Shown piece after piece: positions 13,045 to 17,658 of a DNA stretch of 17,658 bases. The notes below the pieces were generated by a model, which had not been told where the DNA came from, did not search any database, and saw only the letters and a list, made by a program, of their open reading frames with translations. Source of the DNA: Brachybacterium sp. GTDB lineage: Bacteria > Actinomycetota > Actinomycetes > Actinomycetales > Dermabacteraceae. The stretch lies in assembly GCA_030451965.1 (NCBI GenBank), contig JAKDNE010000022.1:1-17658 (forward strand), in the 5' to 3' direction. Each line of letters opens with the position of its first letter. The first letter of the stretch is position 1. A program made the translations under genes and the position numbers.

Positions 13045-14117
13045 GCGGGCTCCTCCCCGGGGTAGACCACGCCGAGCTCTGCTCGCATGGCGTCCATCGT
13101 GCTCATCACGTCAAGGGTGTCCTTCCAGCTCATCAGGGGAGACTCCAGCTCTTCGGCGGTGATCCGACGGGCGGCCTCGGCGATCTCGTAGGCCATCCCG
13201 TCGCCGGGGGCCCCGGGGTGGTCGACGGTCGCCGAACGGCCGTCGTGCAGCGACACGGTGAGCGTGCCCGGGGCGAAGAACGGCGCAGAGAGGCGGGCGG
13301 AGCCGAGGGTCCCGCTGACCACGGCCTCGGTGGGGGTGCGGGTGCGCAGGGTGGCGGACAGCCGCGCCCGTGCGCCGTGCTCGCCACGCCCCAGCAGACC
13401 CACGTAGGCGTCGACCCCGGTCTCGGTGAGATCGCCGCGGATCGCGAGCTCGCCGAGGCGGCCGAGCACCATCTGCGCGAAGGAGACAGGATAGACCCCC
13501 AGGTCCAGCAGCGCTCCGCCACCCAGCTCGGGGGCGTACATGCGGTGGCTCGGATCCGGCGGGAAGGACTGGCCGTGATCGGCGGTGACCTCCACGATCT
13601 CGCCGAGCATGCCGTCGGCGAGGAGCCTGCGCAGCATGTCGTACTGGGGCAGGAACCGCGACCACATCGCCTCCATCGCGAACACCCCGCGTTCGCGAGC
13701 GAGGTCCAGCAGGTCTCGTGCTTGGGCAGCGTTCAGTGTGAAGGCCTTCTCCACCAGCACCGGGATCCCGGCCTCGAGGACGGGGCGGGCCAGGGCATGG
13801 TGCTGCGCATGCGGGGAGGCGATGTAGACGGCATCGAGATCGCCGCGCTCCAGCATCTGCTCCACCGAGACGCCGGCGTGCGCGACGCCGTGCCTCGCGG
13901 CGAACTCCGCGGCGCGCTGCGCCGAGCGGGAGACGACGGAGACGACGCGCGAAGCCGTCGCCCGGTGCGCGGTCGCGGTGAACTGGCCGGCGATGTGGCC
14001 GGGCGAGATCACCCCCCAGCGCAGCCCGGGGGCGGTCGACGGGTCGGGAACGGTGGAGGCGGGGAGCAGCAACGGCTCTGCCGCCGCGTCACTGCGGGGC
14101 GCGTCGGTCTGGGTCAT
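13041..14117 (-). CDS. Gfo/Idh/MocA-family NAD(P)-dependent oxidoreductase
   Basis: 358 aa, ATG at 14117. The N-terminal Rossmann domain begins after a ~30-residue Pro/Ala/Asp-rich leader with LRWGVISPGHIAGQF (32-46). The EKxx motif, normally EKP, reads EKAF (Glu123, Lys124, Ala125), with Lys as the usual catalytic or nicotinamide-positioning residue. The C-terminal beta-sheet domain contains the GGGALLDLGVYP motif (199-210). Family members oxidise or reduce sugars, inositols, or trans-dihydrodiols; dehydrogenases with EKAF and GGALLDLGVYP resemble the trans-1,2-dihydrobenzenediol dehydrogenase-like branch (moderate confidence). It is the first gene of an overlapping three-gene run with tmk and holB, and divergent from the sugar importer. 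The start is supported by a -10 box exactly 6 nt upstream. Confidence 0.92.
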   Translation of the reverse strand: MTQTDAPRSDAAAEPLLLPASTVPDPSTAPGLRWGVISPGHIAGQFTATAHRATASRVVSVVSRSAQRAAEFAARHGVAHAGVSVEQMLERGDLDAVYIASPHAQHHALARPVLEAGIPVLVEKAFTLNAAQARDLLDLARERGVFAMEAMWSRFLPQYDMLRRLLADGMLGEIVEVTADHGQSFPPDPSHRMYAPELGGGALLDLGVYPVSFAQMVLGRLGELAIRGDLTETGVDAYVGLLGRGEHGARARLSATLRTRTPTEAVVSGTLGSARLSAPFFAPGTLTVSLHDGRSATVDHPGAPGDGMAYEIAEAARRITAEELESPLMSWKDTLDVMSTMDAMRAELGVVYPGEEPA

Positions 14118-14123
14118 GGACCC

Positions 14124-14129
14124 AATCTA
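14124..14129 (-). promoter_or_regulatory. -10 box for a leaderless oxidoreductase-tmk-holB transcript
   Basis: The minus strand reads TAGATT, then GGGTCC, then the ATG at 14117, so the hexamer covers -12 to -7. As with the ponA2-like and DUF4177 genes, this predicts transcription starting on the start codon. The -35 region is weak. Confidence 0.5.
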
Positions 14130-14216
14130 TCGGTCGGGCCGACACCCAGCCTGCCATCAGTGGATCCACGGGTGGGTGAGGATTTGGAGGGGGCGTTGTT
14201 GGTGCTCAATCGGTAC

Positions 14217-14244
14217 CTGACCACCTCCCGGATGCTCCTACACT
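14217..14244 (+). promoter_or_regulatory. Promoter of the sugar ABC importer operon
   Basis: CTGACC (14217-14222) and TACACT (14239-14244) are separated by 16 bp. The start point would be near 14251, giving a ~45-nt leader with the ribosome-binding site AAAGGAG at 14281-14287. Confidence 0.5.
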
Positions 14245-14260
14245 GGTGAAATCGAGCACA
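14245..14260 (+). promoter_or_regulatory. Crp/GlxR-like site at the sugar operon promoter
   Basis: GGTGA-AATCGA-GCACA matches TGTGA-N6-TCACA at 8 of 10 positions. It begins directly after the -10 box and overlaps the adjoining inverted repeat. At this position a bound regulator would more likely repress than activate. Confidence 0.35.
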
Positions 14261-14270
14261 CGTGGTGCTC
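14254..14270. promoter_or_regulatory. Perfect inverted repeat, operator candidate for the sugar operon
   Basis: GAGCAC (14254-14259) and GTGCTC (14265-14270) form a perfect 6-5-6 inverted repeat covering the predicted transcription start. This is the usual place and size for a LacI- or ROK-type sugar repressor operator. A further half-site, ggtgctca at 14201-14208, is a direct copy 63 bp upstream. The regulator is not in the window. Confidence 0.5.
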
Positions 14271-14294
14271 ACGTCCGGACAAAGGAGTTTCGAC

Positions 14295-15632
14295 ATGCTC
14301 AACAGCACTTCCCGCCCTCTCGCCTCGCGGCGCACAGTCCTCGCCGTGGGCGGCGCGACGACGGCGGCCGCGGCGCTGGCCGCCTGCTCCGGCGGTTCCT
14401 CCGGCGACGGTGGCGACGGTGGCGACGGTGGCGACGCGCCCGCTGCGGACTTCGAGGAGCGAGGTCCGATCACCTTGGCCAAGGGCAAGGACACCACCGG
14501 CAAGCTCGCCGAGTTCCTGGAGACCTGGAACTCCGAGCACCCCGATGAGGAGGTGACGCTCATCGAGCTGCCCGAGGCCTCGGACGAGCAGCGCGGTCAG
14601 ATGATCAACAATGCGCAGGCGAAGTCCGATGCGTACACCGTGCTCGGCCTGGACGTGGTCTGGACCGCCGAGTTCGCGGCGAACCAGTGGGTCGTCGAAC
14701 TGCCGAAGGACAAATTCCCGCTCGATGACCTGATTCCCGCCACGGTGACGACCGCCACCTACTTCGAGAAGCTCTACGGGGTCCCGTTCATCACGAACGC
14801 AGAGCTGCTGTTCTCCCGCACCGACCTGCTCGAGCAGGCGGGGCTCGACGGCCCGCCCGAGACCTTCGACGAGATGTACGCGGTGATCGAGACCCTGCAG
14901 AAGGACGATCCGGAGCTGCTCGGCTTCGGCTCGCAGTACTCCAAGTACGAGGGACTGACTGTGCAGGCGGCCGGACTCGTGGCGTCGGCGGGTGGCGGGC
15001 TCTTCGACGCCGAGGGAAAGCCCCACGCCGATTCGGCGGAGGCGCTCACCGGGATCCAGACCGTCCGCGACGGTTTCGACAAGGGCTTCATCCCGCAGGA
15101 GGCACTGACATACAAGGAAGAGGAGTCCCGTGCGGCCTACCAGGACGGACGCCTCGCCTTCCTGCAGAACTGGCCGTACGTCTGGGCACTGGGCCAGGCC
15201 GAGGACGGCTCCTCATCGGTCAACGGGAAGATGGTGGCCAGCCTGGTGCCCGGGTTCGACGGGCCAGGCAGCTCGACGCTCGGTGGCCTGAACCTCGGGG
15301 TGAGCTCCTTCGCGAAGAACAAGGGCACCGCTGTCGACTTCATCGCCTTCATGGTCGACGCCGTCCAGCAGAAGGAATGGGGGCTCGCGACTGCGCAGGC
15401 CCCGGCGAACGTCGGCGTCTACGAGGACGCGGACATGCTCGAAGCCTTCCCGTTCCTTCCGCAGCTGAAGGACGCGATCGACAACGGGACCAGCCGTCCC
15501 GCCGTCGTCCAGTACGGAGAGGTGACCCAGGCGATCCAAGAGGCGGCCTACGCCTGCTTCTCCGGAGAGAAGGATGCTGAGCCGGCGATGAAGGATCTGC
15601 AGACCCAGCTGACCGAGCTCACGGCGAAGTGA
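14295..15632 (+). CDS. Sugar ABC transporter substrate-binding lipoprotein (family 1)
   Basis: 445 aa from ATG at 14295, with AAAGGAG 7 nt upstream. The signal region has a twin-arginine motif SRRTVLAVG (11-19) and a lipobox LAAC with Cys31, so it is probably exported by Tat and lipid-anchored to the membrane. A Gly/Asp/Ser linker (32-50), encoded by a 9-bp tandem repeat, follows. The mature domain has the family-1 solute-binding pattern: GPITLAKGKDTTGKLAEFLE (57-76), LGLDVVWTAEFAANQWVVEL, YGVPFITNAELLFSRTDLLEQAGL, a Trp-containing LQNWPYVWAL and a late EAFPFLPQLKDAI. The VVWTAEFA and GVPF segments are common in trehalose/maltose- or alpha-glucoside-type binding proteins (LpqY/ThuE-like), so a disaccharide is the best guess (inference). 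Its stop overlaps the start of the first permease gene. Confidence 0.93.
   Translation: MLNSTSRPLASRRTVLAVGGATTAAAALAACSGGSSGDGGDGGDGGDAPAADFEERGPITLAKGKDTTGKLAEFLETWNSEHPDEEVTLIELPEASDEQRGQMINNAQAKSDAYTVLGLDVVWTAEFAANQWVVELPKDKFPLDDLIPATVTTATYFEKLYGVPFITNAELLFSRTDLLEQAGLDGPPETFDEMYAVIETLQKDDPELLGFGSQYSKYEGLTVQAAGLVASAGGGLFDAEGKPHADSAEALTGIQTVRDGFDKGFIPQEALTYKEEESRAAYQDGRLAFLQNWPYVWALGQAEDGSSSVNGKMVASLVPGFDGPGSSTLGGLNLGVSSFAKNKGTAVDFIAFMVDAVQQKEWGLATAQAPANVGVYEDADMLEAFPFLPQLKDAIDNGTSRPAVVQYGEVTQAIQEAAYACFSGEKDAEPAMKDLQTQLTELTAK
14403..14436 (+). repeat. 9-bp tandem repeat in the lipoprotein linker
   Basis: ggcgacggt occurs three times in a row (14403-14429) with a partial fourth copy (14430-14436), encoding a (GDG)n linker between the lipid anchor and the binding domain. 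Slippage could vary the linker length between strains. Confidence 0.85.
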
Positions 15633-16636
15633 GCACCACCGCCGCTCGTTCCGCGACGATCGGTGGCAGGCGGGGGAAGAAGATCGGCGGCGGACACGGC
15701 AGAATGGCGTACCTCCTCCTGCTCCCCACGCTGATTCTGCTGGCTCTCGTCGTCGGCTTCCCGCTGGGGCTGTCGGCCTGGCAGTCCCTGATGCAGACGG
15801 GCCAGGGGATCGACCCGGCCACCGGGCTGATCATCAAGGGCGATACCTTCGTCGGCCTGGAAAACTACATTGACGCCGTCACCGGCGCGGGTGCCGGTGC
15901 AGGTTTCTGGAACGCGTTCTGGAACACCACCCTGTTCACTGTCGTCGGTGTGAGCATCGAGACCGTGCTCGGCGTCGCGATGGCGCTGATCATGGCCAAG
16001 GCGATGCGGGCGACCGGTCTGGTGCGCGCCTCGATCCTGATCCCGTGGGCGATCCCCACGGTGGTCTCGGCACTGATGTGGCAGCTGATCTTCGATGCGA
16101 ACGGCATCGCGAACCGGCTGCTCGACTATCAGGTGCTGTGGACCACCGAGGGGTGGCAGGCCAAGGCCGCTGTGCTCATCGCCGACATCTGGAAGACGGC
16201 CCCATACATCGGTCTGCTCACCCTCGCTGGGTTGCAGACCATCGACAAACAGGTCTACGAGGCGGCGACCGTCGACGGCGCGAACCGCTGGCAGACGTTC
16301 TGGAAGATCACGCTCCCGCTGGTGCGTCCGGTGCTCGTGGTGGCAGTGCTGTTCCGCCTGCTCGACGCCATGCGCATGTTCGACTTGCCGTACGTGCTGC
16401 TGGGGACCCTGGACTCCGGCCAGACCCTCTCCATGCTCGCCACCGACGCCGCCTCCAAGACGAACTTCGGCGCTGCTTCCGCGTATTCAATGGTGCTGTT
16501 CGCGTACATCTGCCTGGTGGCGTTCCTGTTCATCAAACTGTTCGGAGCCGATGTCATCGGCGACCAGGACCGCTCACCGAAGAAGAGACGGGTACCTCGC
16601 AGCCTGCGCACGACCTCGGAAGGGAGCATGCCATGA
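15629..16636 (+). CDS. Sugar ABC transporter permease (MalF/SugA type)
   Basis: 335 aa, GTG at 15629 overlapping the binding-protein stop (GTGA). A basic, Gly-rich cytoplasmic N-terminus (1-26) precedes about six membrane segments, for example 27-50, 98-122, 132-155, 180-203, 232-255 and 287-307. The EAA loop that docks the ATPase reads VYEAATVDGANRWQTFWKIT (209-228), with Glu211, Ala212, Ala213 and Gly218 in the conserved positions. An extended segment after helix 1 (51-97) lies outside. The C-terminus is Arg/Lys-rich. With the next gene it would form the heterodimeric channel of a carbohydrate importer of the CUT1 class. Confidence 0.93.
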   Translation: MSTTAARSATIGGRRGKKIGGGHGRMAYLLLLPTLILLALVVGFPLGLSAWQSLMQTGQGIDPATGLIIKGDTFVGLENYIDAVTGAGAGAGFWNAFWNTTLFTVVGVSIETVLGVAMALIMAKAMRATGLVRASILIPWAIPTVVSALMWQLIFDANGIANRLLDYQVLWTTEGWQAKAAVLIADIWKTAPYIGLLTLAGLQTIDKQVYEAATVDGANRWQTFWKITLPLVRPVLVVAVLFRLLDAMRMFDLPYVLLGTLDSGQTLSMLATDAASKTNFGAASAYSMVLFAYICLVAFLFIKLFGADVIGDQDRSPKKRRVPRSLRTTSEGSMP

Positions 16637-17541
16637 GCACCACCACCACCGGGGTCGTCTCTCGCACGGGTGAGGTGTTGAAGCCCAAGAAGCACAAGGG
16701 CCGCACCGCCGGCTCGATCGTCATCGCCCTGGGCATCGCGTTCATCCTGGTGTATTGCCTCGCACCGTTCTACTGGATGATCGTCTCCGCGCTGCGCCAG
16801 CCCTCCGAGGGCCGGTCCACGGAGCTGATCCCGAGTCCGATCAGCGTCGAGAACTTCATCGCGGTCTTCGACCCGTCGAACCACTTCGCCCGCGCACTGC
16901 TGAACTCGCTGGTCGTCGCCGGAGGCACCACGCTGCTGGTCCTCGTGCTCGGCGTGTTCGGCGCCTACGCATTGGCGCGGCTCGATTTTCGCGGCAAGGT
17001 GCTGGTCATGTTCCTCATCGTGGCGACCTCGATGTTCCCGGTCGTCACCCTCGTGGTCCCGCTGCTGAAGCTGTTCAGCGGCGGCTTCGTGTGGTTCCCG
17101 TTCAACTGGATCAACACCTACCAGTCGATGATCCTGCCGACGATCTCCTTCGCACTGCCGCTGGCGGTGTGGAACCTCAACGCATTCTTCCGGCAGTTGC
17201 CGGTCGAGCTCGAGCAGGCGGCGATGATCGACGGGACCACCCGCTTCGGAGCGTTCACCAGGGTCATCCTGCCGCTGGCCGCACCCGGGGTGTTCACCAC
17301 CGCGATCATCACCTTCATCGCGGCGTGGAACGAGTTCCTCATCGCCCTGACGATGGTGAACGCACCGCTCATGCAGACCGCGAACGTCGCGATCTCGAAG
17401 TTCACCGGCATCTCGCAGTTCGACACCCCGTACGGCACGAAGATGGCCGCCGGCGTGATCGTGACGGTGCCGCTCATCATTATGGTGCTGCTCTTCCAGC
17501 GCCGCATCATCGGTGGCCTCGCCGCCGGATCGGTGAAATAG
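16633..17541 (+). CDS. Sugar ABC transporter permease (MalG/SugB type)
   Basis: 302 aa, ATG at 16633 overlapping the previous stop (ATGA), with GGAAGGGAG just upstream. The reading frame is open farther upstream, but only as a shadow of the first permease. Its opening residues MSTTTTGVVS resemble the MSTT start of its partner. Membrane segments lie near 28-50, 92-113, 122-146, 163-185, 212-234 and 274-294. The EAA loop reads ELEQAAMIDGTTRFGAFTRV (192-211), with Gly201 conserved, and is followed by ILPLAAPGV. AFIAAWNEFL-like sequence near 227-238 is typical of MalG-type subunits. No ATPase gene follows before the contig end. Confidence 0.93.
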   Translation: MSTTTTGVVSRTGEVLKPKKHKGRTAGSIVIALGIAFILVYCLAPFYWMIVSALRQPSEGRSTELIPSPISVENFIAVFDPSNHFARALLNSLVVAGGTTLLVLVLGVFGAYALARLDFRGKVLVMFLIVATSMFPVVTLVVPLLKLFSGGFVWFPFNWINTYQSMILPTISFALPLAVWNLNAFFRQLPVELEQAAMIDGTTRFGAFTRVILPLAAPGVFTTAIITFIAAWNEFLIALTMVNAPLMQTANVAISKFTGISQFDTPYGTKMAAGVIVTVPLIIMVLLFQRRIIGGLAAGSVK

Positions 17542-17658
17542 CCCATCCCCGGATCCGACCGCGGGAACAGCGAAGCGGGGCCCCCCCCCCCCCCGCGGGG
17601 GGGCCGGGAGGAAGCCCCCCCCCCCGCCCACCCCGCGCCCGCCGACCACAAAAAAAAG
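17542..17658. other. Contig end with homopolymer artefacts
   Basis: After the last stop codon about 38 normal bases are followed by a 14-base C run (17581-17594), G runs, an 11-base C run (17615-17625) and an 8-base A run (17650-17657). This composition is unlike the rest of the window. A terminator hairpin for the operon may have started at about 17570 (agcggggcccc), but the sequence cannot be trusted. No gene is called here. Confidence 0.8.

Overview
The window is very GC-rich, has strong G/C preference at third codon positions, and encodes WhiB, a Crp/GlxR-type regulator, DUF3027 and a PonA2-type penicillin-binding protein. It is therefore from a high-GC Gram-positive actinobacterium, most likely a Micrococcales member such as Brachybacterium (genus is inference). 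It looks like one end of a draft contig: the first gene is cut by base 1, and the last ~80 bases are long C, G and A runs that look like assembly or sequencing error.

Layout. (1) 1-714, minus: secreted protein with two peptidoglycan-binding repeats, C-terminus outside the window. It is followed by ~560 bases of non-coding, partly AT-rich DNA and a tRNA-Pro(CGG) with encoded CCA. (2) 1405-4744, minus: a bifunctional class A penicillin-binding protein with a PASTA domain (PonA2-like), then a YkuE-type metallophosphoesterase 1 nt downstream. (3) 4920-6851, plus and divergent: WhiB regulator (WhiB4 by context), a 56-aa DUF4177 protein, a RidA-like protein and a metallo-beta-lactamase-fold hydrolase. 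(4) 7052-7729, minus: Crp/GlxR-like regulator, separated from the hydrolase by a large bidirectional hairpin. (5) 7881-9274, plus: endonuclease III and a NUDIX CoA-hydrolase-like protein with a start/stop overlap. (6) 9475-10933, plus: cold-shock protein and DUF3027 protein, ended by an 18-bp terminator hairpin. (7) 14117-11105, minus: Gfo/Idh/MocA oxidoreductase, thymidylate kinase and DNA polymerase III delta', all overlapping at their start/stop codons. (8) 14295-17541, plus: a sugar ABC importer (Tat-type lipoprotein binding protein and two permeases, no ATPase).

How it fits together. Blocks 2-5 reproduce, in mirror image, the order and orientation of the Mycobacterium tuberculosis Rv3683-ponA2-whiB4-Rv3678c-Rv3677c-crp-nth-Rv3672c neighbourhood (recalled from knowledge, not searched). 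The ArsA-like pair next to whiB4 is missing, and a csp-DUF3027 pair stands where marP would follow. The themes are cell-wall synthesis, redox and cAMP-type regulation, base-excision repair, nucleotide supply and replication, and sugar uptake.

I do not see a new defence system, mobile element or biosynthetic cluster. The most interesting signals are regulatory: -10 boxes placed exactly for leaderless mRNAs at three genes, a probable leaderless 15-codon upstream ORF coupled to whiB, a structured leader on the cold-shock gene, overlapping operator-like sites at the sugar operon, and an odd helix-hairpin-helix in endonuclease III.
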